Part shown: positions 33,595-42,884 of the stretch, one piece after another | How the letters are laid out: each line of letters opens with the position of its first letter | Numbering within the stretch: position 1 is the stretch's first letter | Source: DATDEW01 sp046590205 | GTDB lineage: Bacteria > Bacteroidota > Ignavibacteria > Palsa-1295 | Direction of reading: 5' to 3' | Assembly (NCBI GenBank): GCA_046590205.1 | Contig: JBKJTT010000080.1 | Location: 1 to 49,375, forward strand | DNA length: 49,375 bases | The notes under the pieces: generated by a model | What the model was told of the DNA's origin: nothing | Databases searched by the model: none | Seen by the model: the letters and a program-made list of their open reading frames with translations, nothing else | Program-made: the position numbers and the translations under genes

Positions 33595-34293
33595 ATGAAA
33601 AAAAAGCTTCACCTGAAAGCCGCAGATATCTCGCAAGGGATAATCACGAGCATCCAGTACCAAAAGAAGGATAAGCTCCGCGCATCGCTTTTTGTGGATG
33701 GGCAGTTCGCTGTGGGTGTGAATGTCTCGACCATCGAGAACTTCCGGCTCCGTAAAGGCGATGAGTTGACAAGCATCCTCGCCGAGAAGTTGTGTGAGTT
33801 TGATAATCTCGTTTCGGCAAAGCGGATCGCGGCGAAGTTCATCAATACCAGGATGCGAAGCGAGAAGGAAGTTCGCGAGAAGCTTCGGGGTTTTGAGTTT
33901 GATGGTGAGGTGACCGATGAGGTAGTCGAGACTCTTAGAAGAAATATGATGCTTGATGACTCAGCATTTGCAAAGTCCTTCATCCATGATAAGCTCCTCT
34001 CGAAGCCACACTCGGCGCAACGTCTTGAGACAGACCTCCGCAAAAAAGGTATTCCAAAAGAACTGATTCACGAAGCACTTGCCGAAGCAGGAATCGGTGA
34101 AAGCGAAGAAGAGAGAGCAATGAGTGCCGCCGAAAAGAAATGGCAGCAAATACTCAGAAGAGAAGATGACCCGAAAAAGCAAAAGCAGAAGCTGATCGCA
34201 TTCCTCGCTTCCCGCGGATTCAAATACGATACGATAAAAACCATCATCACAAAACTATCAGGCAATGGGGACGAAGAAGAATACGATATTTAG
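33595..34293 (+). CDS. recX: Regulatory protein RecX
   Basis: The 232-residue protein is the RecX type: three-helix repeats with the family pattern RMRSEKEVREKLRGFEF, VVETLRRNMMLDDSAFAKSFIHDKL and the SAQRLETDLRKKGIPKELI segment. It has an N-terminal extension of about 55 residues (ITSIQYQKKDKLRASLFVDGQFAVGV), common in this group. RecX binds and limits RecA filaments. Its position after recA supports the call. The 3' end overlaps the next gene by 29 nt. Confidence 0.93.
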   Translation: MKKKLHLKAADISQGIITSIQYQKKDKLRASLFVDGQFAVGVNVSTIENFRLRKGDELTSILAEKLCEFDNLVSAKRIAAKFINTRMRSEKEVREKLRGFEFDGEVTDEVVETLRRNMMLDDSAFAKSFIHDKLLSKPHSAQRLETDLRKKGIPKELIHEALAEAGIGESEEERAMSAAEKKWQQILRREDDPKKQKQKLIAFLASRGFKYDTIKTIITKLSGNGDEEEYDI

Positions 34294-34630
34294 CGCACCG
34301 AACTCTGTCGTCTATTTTGTACGCAAGTTGAAATCAGTCCGCGATTGGTACGCTGACCTACTTGGCATACTTCCCTACCGCGACGATAAAGATTTCGTTG
34401 GTTTTCATGTGGATGGATGTGACCTATGCTTTCATCGAGCAGACGTGAAATCCAAAACAAAAGGCGCATCGCAAGTTGCGTATTGGCAAGTCAGAGATAT
34501 TACCAAAGCAATGCGGCTGTTGAAATCAAAAGGAGCGACGGTTTACAGAAAAGCAATCACCATTCCCGAAGACGGAAAGGTAATGCAGATAAAAGACCCG
34601 TTCGGGAATATTATAGGCTTGAAGAGGTAG
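34265..34630 (+). CDS. VOC (glyoxalase/bleomycin-resistance fold) protein
   Basis: The 121-residue protein has the single vicinal-oxygen-chelate module pair: SVVYFVRKLKSVRDWYADLLGI at the start, FVGFHVDGCDLCFHRAD, VAYWQVRDITKAMRLLKSKG and IKDPFGNIIGLKR at the end. These proteins are small metal-dependent lyases, isomerases or binding proteins; the substrate is unknown. The ATG overlaps the end of recX by 29 nt, in a different frame. Confidence 0.88.
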   Translation: MGTKKNTIFSAPNSVVYFVRKLKSVRDWYADLLGILPYRDDKDFVGFHVDGCDLCFHRADVKSKTKGASQVAYWQVRDITKAMRLLKSKGATVYRKAITIPEDGKVMQIKDPFGNIIGLKR

Positions 34631-34631
34631 G

Positions 34632-34820
34632 TTAACCTTCAAACTCGTTTTCGATGGATATGCCACCTGATTCTTGGTCGATGAAGATGTGGAGTACGTT
34701 CGGTCGGCAGCAGACGGTACAATCTTCGGTATAGTCCTGCTTTGGGCCGCCGGACTCGTCAACGAAGGTCTCGTTCGGCTCGCCGCAGAATGCGCAAATA
34801 TAGACGATGGAAGTAGTCAT
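34632..34820 (-). CDS. CPXCG-type cysteine-rich zinc-ribbon protein
   Basis: The 62-residue protein has a CAFCGE knuckle at about residues 9-14 and a second CTVCCRP knuckle at about 34-40, the pattern of the small CPXCG family, followed by the typical hydrophobic-acidic C-terminus. It probably binds zinc; its function is not established. Its stop codon is 1 nt beyond the convergent VOC gene's end, and its start diverges from bshC across 59 nt. Confidence 0.85.
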   Translation of the reverse strand: MTTSIVYICAFCGEPNETFVDESGGPKQDYTEDCTVCCRPNVLHIFIDQESGGISIENEFEG

Positions 34821-34879
34821 AGCGAAACAAACACTTTCGGACGGCCTTATGTTGTTGAGATTTCGAAATCTAAACTTTG

Positions 34880-36544
34880 ATGAATATCAACGGCTCTCGC
34901 CATTACACAAAGCTTGCACAAGATTTTATTATAGCGTTCGACACGACGCCGCTAAAGAATTTCTTCCCGTACTCACCCTATGAGCGCGGCGAAGAACTTC
35001 GGAAGCTGCTGGAGCATCGAGCTGAAGAAGCAGCGAAGCCGAGTAATAAGGAGCTTCGCAAGGAGCTTATCAATGCACTGAAAAAGCAGCACTCGAATGC
35101 AGGGTCATTAACGGCGGAGGTAGAGAAAAATCTGAAGCTTCTTGAGAGTGAGCGATGTATGGCAGTGGTGACAGGACAGCAGGTCGGCATCATGGGCGGT
35201 CCGCTTTATACTATCTATAAGGCACTGCATACTGTAGTACTTGCCAAGGAGCTATCGAAGGAGTTTCCTGGCTATCATTTCGTACCCGTCTTTTGGCAAG
35301 AGACCGAAGACCATGATTTTGAAGAGACAAATAATGTCAACATCATTACTTCGGGATTTGAACTACGTAATATTAGATATCAACCACGTGAAGATGTCAG
35401 CCGTCGGCAGATCGGCGGATTGAAATTTGAGAAGGACGCTATGGAGACATTCTTCTCCGAAATGGAAACTTACATTCAGGCAACAGATTTTACAAGTGAA
35501 GTTCTCGGACTTTATAAGTCAGCATACCAAGATGACCTAACCTTCGCAGAAGCCCAAGCAAGACTTCTCGGTGACCTTATGGCAGAAGATGGTTTACTAA
35601 TACTGAATCCTAACTGCAAAGAGTTGAAGCAATACGCTTCCTTTATCTTTAAGAAAGAACTCGATACTGCCCCGCTTCTATCGGATACAATTCAGACAAG
35701 AAGCAAAGAGCTGACGGCTCACGGCTATCACGCACAGCTTGACCCACAAGGAACAAACCTCTTCATAGCTGATAACGGAAAACGCTTCAAGCTGACGAAG
35801 ACCGAAACGGGATTCAGCTACGATGATAAGACAATATCGAATCAAGAAGCTGAAAATATTTTAAATACTGCACCCGAGCGGTACAGCATGAACGTCGTGA
35901 TGAGGCCGTTGGTACAGGATACGATACTGCCTACGGTGGCGTATGTTGCAGGTCCGGGTGAGATAGCATACTTCGCACAGTTGAAGGTTGCGTATGACTG
36001 GGCGGACGTGAAGATGCCGCTCATCGTACCGCGATTTGGAATGACGATAGTCGAGGAGCGATTCGAGAAGTTGATACGAAAGCATGGCTTGAAGATTGAT
36101 GATCTGCTCGAACAAGGCAATGATGCGATTAAAGCAAAGCTCAAGAGCGAGCAGGAAGCTCTTATCGCCGAACGCTTCGCTTCTGCAAGTGGGGGAGTTG
36201 AAAACATCCTTGAGCTTCTTAGAGGAGCGGTCAATGCGACAGAGCCGACACTTGACGGAGCACTATCGACCCTGAAGGGGAAACTTCTGACGGGTATTAA
36301 AGATTTTGAGAGCAAGACTCTTGCCGCCGAGCGCAAAAAGCAAAGTGAAACCCGCGCCCAACTTGAAAAAATGCTTCACGTTCTTTTGCCCGAAGGTAAA
36401 CTTCAAGAGAGAGAATTAATTCTCTTTTACTTACTCAATAAATATGGATTAGCTGCCTGGAAAAGTATCAAAAAACTGGCATTTTCAGGAGGGTTCAGCT
36501 TGAGAGAACATAACATCATTCCAATCAAAGAGATAATGAAGTAA
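34880..36544 (+). CDS. bshC: Bacillithiol biosynthesis cysteine-adding enzyme BshC
   Basis: The start is ATG 34880; the preceding TTG is a weaker choice. The 554-residue protein carries the BshC pattern: VVTGQQVGIMGGPLYTIYKA, FVPVFWQETEDHDFEETN and a coiled-coil-containing C-terminal half (about 385-500). It is proposed to add cysteine to GlcN-malate in the last step of bacillithiol synthesis, a cytoplasmic thiol found in Firmicutes, Bacteroidota and relatives. The bshA/bshB genes are not in the window. Confidence 0.95.
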   Translation: MNINGSRHYTKLAQDFIIAFDTTPLKNFFPYSPYERGEELRKLLEHRAEEAAKPSNKELRKELINALKKQHSNAGSLTAEVEKNLKLLESERCMAVVTGQQVGIMGGPLYTIYKALHTVVLAKELSKEFPGYHFVPVFWQETEDHDFEETNNVNIITSGFELRNIRYQPREDVSRRQIGGLKFEKDAMETFFSEMETYIQATDFTSEVLGLYKSAYQDDLTFAEAQARLLGDLMAEDGLLILNPNCKELKQYASFIFKKELDTAPLLSDTIQTRSKELTAHGYHAQLDPQGTNLFIADNGKRFKLTKTETGFSYDDKTISNQEAENILNTAPERYSMNVVMRPLVQDTILPTVAYVAGPGEIAYFAQLKVAYDWADVKMPLIVPRFGMTIVEERFEKLIRKHGLKIDDLLEQGNDAIKAKLKSEQEALIAERFASASGGVENILELLRGAVNATEPTLDGALSTLKGKLLTGIKDFESKTLAAERKKQSETRAQLEKMLHVLLPEGKLQERELILFYLLNKYGLAAWKSIKKLAFSGGFSLREHNIIPIKEIMK

Positions 36545-36597
36545 ATTGAACTTCCAAAGTACGGTTCTCGTTATATGGAATCCTTGAAAAAAGGCAC

Positions 36598-36671
36598 GCA
36601 CTCGTAGCTCAATTGGATAGAGCATCTGACTACGGATCAGAAGGTTTGGGGTTCGACTCCCTACGAGTGCA
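36598..36671 (+). tRNA. tRNA-Arg (anticodon ACG)
   Basis: A full cloverleaf is visible: acceptor GCACTCG with CGAGTGC, D arm GCTC/GAGC, anticodon stem TCTGA/TCAGA enclosing loop CTACGGA (anticodon ACG at 36632-36634), and T arm TGGGG/CCCTA with loop TTCGACT. The discriminator base is A. The 3' CCA is not encoded. Confidence 0.97.
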
Positions 36672-36840
36672 CTAACCCATTGATTTTCCTTATCTTCGTA
36701 TTTTTCGCGCACCCAAATCCTTCTGCATTCTGTAATTTCCAAATGATAATAACTTAGATTGCAATTAGCAATAGATTTTTCTTAGGTAAAATTATAAGAT
36801 TCAAAGTGCACCGCATTTAGGACTCTTTTGTACTATAACC

Positions 36841-36873
36841 AAAAAAAAAGCCGACCCATATCGAGTCGGCTTT
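36841..36873 (-). terminator. Strong terminator of the 36906-39593 gene
   Basis: On the minus strand a perfect stem (AAAGCCGAC with GTCGGCTTT, 9-nt loop) ends in a run of nine T residues. It lies 32 nt beyond the stop codon. Confidence 0.9.
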
Positions 36874-36905
36874 GTTTAGAAAAAGTTATTAGGACATGCA
36901 ACTCA

Positions 36906-39593
36906 TTAATTAATCTTCCAGATTCTAACTTTCCCATTGCTTTGTGAGACAGCAAGATACTTTTCATCACGGCTGACAGCGATGCTATTGATGAATAGAC
37001 CGGATCCAATGAAACGGATACTCGATGTGCCGTTGGCTATGTGTATGATCTTGACGCCCTGTATTCCACCAACAGACGTGGTAGTATAAACATAGTTTTG
37101 CGTAAGTACTGGAGTGGCATTAGTTATTATGTCACCTCTTTTTACCCCTGATTGAGTGTTGTAAAAGGAGTAGGTCCCGCCATTCGTACTTGAAGAGAGG
37201 GTCAATCCATCATCAGAGCAACCAAAATATTGCAATCCACCTGCTACAGAGAAAAACCGAAGTTGTATGTCTGCCGCTACATCCCAAACTCTGGCGGTAT
37301 TTCCATCTTGATAAATAGCAGCGTCCTCACTACGAATGAATCCGAAATCAAGGTCAGTAACAGATATATTAACAGGATTTAGGGTTTTGATTATACTGCC
37401 ATCTACTGCTGAATAAATAACAATCTTTGTCGGATTGGAATTTGGTCTTGCCATGATCTTCGTACCGTCATCATAGAGCTTAGCTCCTGTAATACCCGCG
37501 ATAGAAGTGATGAGTGTCGCCGTTGTAGTAGAAACATTATAAACCTTTACGGACGAGCCAATAACAGAATCTTGGTTCGATATGAGTAGCTTTGAGCCGT
37601 CAATGCTAAACTGTAAATTGGAGATGGAACTACTACCCGGTAGTGTCGCTGAACTAATCACATTACCGGTTGCAGCGTCATATACAGTGAAACCGGTAGA
37701 ATTACCTACCCCAAGTCGTGAACCATCGGGTGAAAGTGCTATTCCATAAGAAAATTGTCCGGTTGTGATTTCTGCATAATTTGTCGTACTCGATCCACAC
37801 AATGATACATTCCCGATATTCTTCTGTTGGCCTGAAGTAAGCGCAGGGACTACCAACGAGTTTGCCTGGTCCCCATTTGGACTAACTGCATCTACAGTGA
37901 GTTGGGTCCCGGTAGGCATCTGCAAAGCGAAGTCCCCTGTAGTTGTATATGTGTAAGCCGTATTAGTGCCACCTGTTACCATAACGAGACCTTCAACTTT
38001 CGTGCCATTGCATTCGAGCGTGCCGGAAAGAGAAGCCGGACAACCGGAGCTCAGTGAAATATCACCGAGATTAAGATTTTGACCAGTGGTTAACGTTACG
38101 CTTACTGGAGTATTAATAGAGTATAGTCCGTTATTAGCCGCTGCTTTGATATCAATTTCAGTGGGTCGGCTTCCCGGAAATCGCAAGAATGTTATAGTAC
38201 CATCTGATCCCGTCATTCCCCCACGATGAACGTAGAATATTCCGCTAGTATTATCAACTTCAACGGAAACTTCTACCCCAGAGATTGGAATTCCGTTGCA
38301 AACTACTCGAAGTGACACTGTGCCGAAGGAAGCTCCTGGATAATCGAGATTCCAAGTTGAGAAATGTGTAACATTGCCCGAGTACACCCCACCCGTAAGT
38401 GTAGCTGTGCCCTCTTCTTTCCACATACCGAGTGACTCATCAAAATACCACAACGGCATCGTTGTCGGAGCTTTTGTATCGATTGGTTTCGGAAAAGAAA
38501 GCTTTGCCGGCTTCGAAGCATCTAACTTGAGTTGATTCCCGTTTGCATCTTTTATTTCAACTCGCAGAGCACCGCCGGAAATGAGTGAGACAGTATTTCC
38601 GCTCGCATTCTGCGCCAGATCGTCACCGGGAAAATAATCGAAGAAAGAGAGGTTTTTAGGGTCAAGATATCGCGCAGATACTTTTACCTGTCCGCTATAG
38701 GGTCCGCCACCGGCAGTAGTAAAACTTCCTCCGGCAAATACGATCGAACCGCCACCGGTTATATTTACTGTGCCACCGGTCGCGGCAGACGCTATTGTTG
38801 CAGTGGTAGCATTACTCATCATCGAGAGCTCGATCCTTGATGTCCCGTCAGAACTTGGAGTAACAGCTTTTGCTCCGTTGAAGTATCCTGTCTTCTTCGC
38901 AATAACAATAGCTCTGCCTTTGGGGACACTTACATTCTTCAAAATATAGAAACCCCTTGCATTTGTCAACGTAGCAGAAGTCCCTGCTGAAACGGTAACC
39001 CCTGCGACTGGTGCGCCTGTCTCGTCAACGATCTTGCCGTAAATTGTTGTTGGCTCCGTGCCTATCCCAGTGCCATTCGACGCATTGATCGTAATTGTTG
39101 ATCCTGAATTGGTGATCGCCAATCCGGCTCCCGCTTCGAACGTGAGGTTGCCGCTTAATCCGTTTAACGAGGTCACAGCTCCGAATGCACCCGGGACTAG
39201 TCCACCTGAAGATTGTGCGAACATCGAATAAGGAGCCGGTGATATTGCTGTGCGAGGAGTCATTTCCAGACCCCCGTCAACGCTAACCCCGAGGAAATAT
39301 CCTTTATCAAAGCCAAGTGAAGCAGGAATTACAGTTTTCGAGCCGACTACAACATTAAAAATACCTTTGACAAAAACGACTCCGGTCTGATCTTCCGTGT
39401 AGATCGGTGTTGTCGCGGCTGCATCGTCATAAATACGGATCTTGAGGTCATGCGAACCATCAGCTATAAAATTACCCGATGCATCGATCACAACGCCTTG
39501 ATACGTGAATGTACGCGGCACCTGGGCAGTCGCAACTGAAAGAGGTACTGCAAAGAATGCAACGAAAAGAAGTGATAATAGGAAATGTCTCAT
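36906..39593 (-). CDS. Exported protein: tail-fibre-like N-terminus, regulatory-like beta-sandwiches and WD40/YVTN-like propeller
   Basis: The 895-residue protein has a signal peptide (cleavage near ATAQ). Residues about 25-130 match a head module common in surface fibres (FTYQGVVIDASGN, GVVFVKGIFNVVVGS, RTAISPAPYSMFAQ). Then come carboxypeptidase-regulatory-like segments (GKIVDETGAPVAGVTVSAG, TNARGFYILKNV; later HRGGMTGSDGTITF). From about 600 to the end lies a propeller with SYGIALSPDGSRLGVGNSTG and VRIWKIN as the last residues. There is no T9SS sorting domain, so another export or anchoring route, or periplasmic retention, is likely. Confidence 0.82.
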   Translation of the reverse strand: MRHFLLSLLFVAFFAVPLSVATAQVPRTFTYQGVVIDASGNFIADGSHDLKIRIYDDAAATTPIYTEDQTGVVFVKGIFNVVVGSKTVIPASLGFDKGYFLGVSVDGGLEMTPRTAISPAPYSMFAQSSGGLVPGAFGAVTSLNGLSGNLTFEAGAGLAITNSGSTITINASNGTGIGTEPTTIYGKIVDETGAPVAGVTVSAGTSATLTNARGFYILKNVSVPKGRAIVIAKKTGYFNGAKAVTPSSDGTSRIELSMMSNATTATIASAATGGTVNITGGGSIVFAGGSFTTAGGGPYSGQVKVSARYLDPKNLSFFDYFPGDDLAQNASGNTVSLISGGALRVEIKDANGNQLKLDASKPAKLSFPKPIDTKAPTTMPLWYFDESLGMWKEEGTATLTGGVYSGNVTHFSTWNLDYPGASFGTVSLRVVCNGIPISGVEVSVEVDNTSGIFYVHRGGMTGSDGTITFLRFPGSRPTEIDIKAAANNGLYSINTPVSVTLTTGQNLNLGDISLSSGCPASLSGTLECNGTKVEGLVMVTGGTNTAYTYTTTGDFALQMPTGTQLTVDAVSPNGDQANSLVVPALTSGQQKNIGNVSLCGSSTTNYAEITTGQFSYGIALSPDGSRLGVGNSTGFTVYDAATGNVISSATLPGSSSISNLQFSIDGSKLLISNQDSVIGSSVKVYNVSTTTATLITSIAGITGAKLYDDGTKIMARPNSNPTKIVIYSAVDGSIIKTLNPVNISVTDLDFGFIRSEDAAIYQDGNTARVWDVAADIQLRFFSVAGGLQYFGCSDDGLTLSSSTNGGTYSFYNTQSGVKRGDIITNATPVLTQNYVYTTTSVGGIQGVKIIHIANGTSSIRFIGSGLFINSIAVSRDEKYLAVSQSNGKVRIWKIN

Positions 39594-39674
39594 GTGATTA
39601 GAAAGGTATATATATGGAAAATGGCAACAGTGCGCTGCAGGGTTTAATTACCGTATCATGGCTGTTATCTTACA

Positions 39675-39682
39675 CAAATATA
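39675..39682 (-). promoter_or_regulatory. Candidate -7 box for the 36906-39593 gene
   Basis: Minus-strand TATATTTG matches TAnnTTTG exactly. A TTTG-like word lies only 14 nt upstream, shorter than usual, so the -33 element is uncertain. Transcription would start near 39668. Confidence 0.45.
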
Positions 39683-39713
39683 CCTTATCTACGCTCCAAA
39701 AAGAAGTACCTAC

Positions 39714-39755
39714 GTTCACAATAAACCGTGACAAAAGTCACGGTTTATTGTGAAC
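39714..39755. promoter_or_regulatory. Perfect 19-bp palindrome with AAAA centre, operator-like
   Basis: The two 19-nt arms (GTTCACAATAAACCGTGAC and its exact complement) flank AAAA. The core TGAC-AAAA-GTCA resembles the half-site layout of CRP/FNR-family regulators (TTGAC-N4-GTCAA type). The centre lies about 66 nt upstream of the inferred transcription start of the minus-strand gene starting at 39593. Positions 39729-39746 are repeated exactly at 42734-42751. Confidence 0.65.
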
Positions 39756-39929
39756 TGGTTAGTGATACTCGTCTTATGCTTGGAAGCAACCAAATGCACT
39801 GTACACTAATTTAGGGCAAGTCCATTTGCTTAAATGATGTTTTCATGGTAGATGAAATATATCTCAAAATCGTGTTTCAGTGATAGCTGAATAATCGTTT
39901 TCATGTTCGGTTAAGTGGACTTGTGTTTT

Positions 39930-42362
39930 TTATGGGATTTTGACATGCACATATGACTTGCAAGCTGGAACAGCTCCAGGCAGCTGATTACTGAGTGTAA
40001 GACGCTCAGGAAAAGCAAACACACTGCCGCTTGGCTGAGATGATGTAAATTGAAAAATAAGAGGAGTAGGCCCTCCGATAGGAACAGAATAAGTTTGGCT
40101 CGGCAATAAGAGTTGAGCATTAGGTGCGCTTTCTAACTTAATTATGCCGGTACACGATGTTGAATAATTTTGAACATAGACGGTAGCTTTATATAGGTTT
40201 CCCCCTAAAGGAACTGCAATTACGGGATTTTGTTGTCCAAAAGCAGCGATGGGTGAATTCGTGCGCGAAATTGTATAATTACAACTACAACATTGATGCC
40301 CTGTAATTGTGATGGTTTGCGAAGAGCTACATCCGGTTGTTGGATTGGTTGAAGTGACTGTATAAGTCTGTGGTAGATTCGGGTTTACTCCCGGATAGTT
40401 AGAATTTGTTATGGTAAAAGTTGAGCCTGTTGAAGTAAGTGTTCCCTGTCCAAGTTGCGTTGTACCCAATGACCACGTGAGATTCGTGCCTGTAGCCGAT
40501 AGAATAATAGTATGAACAGTATCACAGACTGATACAGGTCCTGATATGGTCGGTTGTGGCGGATTGTTTGAAGTTACAGTGTAGATAGCCGACTCTCTGC
40601 ACGCTCCATCTCCTACACAGGTGCTCCCTGGCGCTGCATGTGCCGTAACCTTTACTTTATAATAACCTCCTTCGTAGTTAGGTGAACCAGTATTGTATGT
40701 TGCTCCTCTCCCGATAGTAATCCATACGGTTGGGTCATTAGTGTTTATGGTAGTAGGAGGGCACCACATCCACTCATAAGTGTTCTGAGTAATTAAACAG
40801 TTAAAGGAAGCATCAACCGCAGGGGTCGCAGGGAATGGAGGAACAGCGGGGACTGCATTAAGTAATAAATTACCACTGCATGGTATCAAGTGTTGATTGA
40901 GGGGGGATGTAGTTATCGTAACCTTCGGCCGCGGTCCCCAGCCAAATGGACCGGTATAAACTTTGGTGGCGCAATGCCCCAGCATTTTATCTTGGATAAT
41001 CAGTTGATATGAGCTCCCACCTGAAACAATAGCCGAGAGACCTCCGATTGAGACAGGAAAGGGGAGCGTGAAGGGAGCAAAAGCTGTTGTTTGCGGTATG
41101 CGATATTTATATTGTCCTTGGCTTGTCACGTTTACTTCAAGTTCTCCATTTTTATCACAGTTTGCCAATGTTGGAGTTACTGTCGCTTGTATAGCATTGG
41201 GATTTGGGGCAATGGAAAAAGGAAAAGGGGTAGTCTTTAAACCATTGGGGAAACAACCCTGAGCCGCTAACAAGCTCCCTGAAGGGAACTCGATGACGCA
41301 TGTTACATAGTATTGTTCTCCTCCTGTTGTCGCCGAAAGGTCTGATACAAAGGTATTGCCAGGAGCAGTCACAGAAACTGAGTTAGTGCCAAATGGATAC
41401 CAGATACCGTTAGACGCAATCGTAACAGTAGGAGGGGCTGGGGATGGAGGATTCGACACCTGCGGAACCCAACAAGTGGACTGGAATGAAACAGGAGGAA
41501 TCGCGACGGACGAAGGTGTCTGTGTAAGATCAAGACTATTTGCAGTTTTCATGATATACCATCGATATACTGTACCCACTGGGAAATAATTGTTATTGAT
41601 AGCATTGCATGAAGTAGTAAGCGGATTTGGTATTTTCCTCAGATTAAACTTAATTACTCCGCAGCATTCTGTGTAGGAATTGTTTGCATCACCGCATACA
41701 TCTACGAATGGAATAGTCGAACTAACTACATTAATGGTTACTTTTCTTGAGCACACTGATGGGACCGTCCCAGGACAACCTAATTTTGTTTGGATAAAAT
41801 TATAGGTATAGACACCTGGGGTTGAAGCAACTGTTGTGACCGGTAAATTTGGGGCTGTCACCAACGTCCAAGTAGATGTTATCGTATTAGGTACGCATGG
41901 TGCATTGCAAGGTAGCCAGAGGTTGCTTGTATACACTGTGGGTAGGACTTGACCAATACACATTGAAAGATTAAAAGCAGGGGCGGGATTGGGGGTAAGA
42001 AAGTGAACTCGGCATCCTTCGCAGGGTATTGGTCCTGGAGGGGCAGGGGGAATTACTCCAACTAGACTTTGAGCGATTACTTCCCCATTTTGATCAATAG
42101 CAGTTACCTGCCAGATATTTGATTTTGTCGAATCAAGCGGCGCGATATTCGCCGGATAGTGCATCGAGCTTTCCTTGATCCCCTTTTGCTCAAAAATTAT
42201 TTTCGAGGCAATGGGCCAAACCACGATGACATCAATACCCCTTGTAAAAGCGGGATTTTCGGGAAGTTCTGCTAACCGAAGTGTATAGGTAACATCCCCA
42301 GAGTCTCCTGCTAATTGCCATCTGAAACCAGGTCTTGAGGATGTAGCCAGATCGTACCTGCG
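39930..42362 (-). pseudogene. Ig/PKD/fn3-like exported protein lacking its 5' end
   Basis: The frame is open from an in-frame TAG at 42363-42365 down to the stop at 39930, but there is no signal peptide and only a GTG (42224) as a possible start. The product begins in the middle of an fn3-like domain (GFRWQLAGDSGDVTYTLRLAE up to NIWQVTAIDQNGE), followed by many Cys-containing PKD/Ig-like segments (YTVTSTNPTTGCSSSQTITITG, PTISGPVSVCDTV). There is no T9SS domain. It overlaps, out of frame, the 3' end of the truncated gene at 42311-42667, suggesting a deletion or frameshift between two genes. A functional internal start cannot be ruled out. Confidence 0.65.
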
Positions 42363-42667
42363 CTATCTTCAGTAATATTAGATGTCCAAGCACCATAGTA
42401 TTCGTTCGGATCATCAGGGTCATTCAAATATTTTTTGAAGGTATGACCGTCGTATTTATCGAGTCCTACACCTGTCCCCACCCACATAAACCCTTTGGAG
42501 TCTTGAAAGAGAGAGTGTACATTGTTTGAAGAGAGTCCGTCACGCATGCTTAGGCGACGCACCTTGAGAACTTTCGTTGGTTTTGGATTTTGGGCGTAGA
42601 AAGTCCCTGCACTTATCAAACAAAGAAAAAGTACTAAGAGAGTGCTTCGATGGAACAATCTTTTCAT
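42311..42667 (-). pseudogene. N-terminal remnant of a two-component-regulator propeller protein
   Basis: The 118-residue frame has a signal peptide (cleavage near TFYAQ) and the opening blades of the ligand-binding propeller of hybrid sensor kinases: VRRLSMRDGLSSNNVHSLFQ, KGFMWVGTGVGLDKYDGHTF, then NITEDSAGTIWLHP. Full proteins of this type run to roughly 900-1300 residues with a Y_Y_Y domain and a kinase; here the frame stops after a single partial repeat and the next open frame belongs to an unrelated Ig-like protein. It has its own candidate promoter. Confidence 0.75.
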
Positions 42668-42685
42668 CTGTAGTTATAGTAGGTA

Positions 42686-42693
42686 CAAAGATA
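42686..42693 (-). promoter_or_regulatory. Candidate -7 box of the propeller remnant
   Basis: Minus-strand TATCTTTG matches TAnnTTTG; transcription would start near 42679, about 12 nt before ATG 42667. No clear -33 TTG is present, which fits activation by a factor at the upstream palindrome. Confidence 0.45.
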
Positions 42694-42733
42694 ATGCATT
42701 TTATACACTTAAATTAGGGCTTCCGTAATTATA

Positions 42734-42764
42734 TGACAAAAGTCACGGTTTTTTATGACTTTTG
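42734..42764. promoter_or_regulatory. Second copy of the TGACAAAAGTCA operator-like element
   Basis: TGACAAAAGTCACGGTTT (42734-42751) is identical to 18 nt of the palindrome near 39.7 kb. It is followed by TGACTTTTG, which is an exact complement of CAAAAGTCA (42737-42745), giving a second, alternative hairpin. Its TGAC-AAAA-GTCA centre is about 61 nt upstream of the inferred start of the minus-strand gene and lies in the divergent region also serving 42885. Confidence 0.6.
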
Positions 42765-42884
42765 CTATTTGTTTTACCACTCAAAATTAGCTAAGTTTGA
42801 GTAATCATGTATGAAACGTCATGCAATTCTACAAACTTTTGATTTTATTACGTATATTGGATAGTTCAATAACCCCACAACTCT

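Larger units (their letters stand above)
39594..39929. other. Non-coding stretch with a perfect palindrome
   Basis: It holds the upstream region of the 36906-39593 gene: a candidate -7 box and the 42-nt palindrome listed separately. The remainder towards 39929 is AT-rich with no gene seen. Confidence 0.5.

Noticed and set aside
42232..42423. 63-codon minus-strand frame at the broken junction
   Set aside because: It is a third frame across the two overlapping remnants, with no start context or homology of its own.
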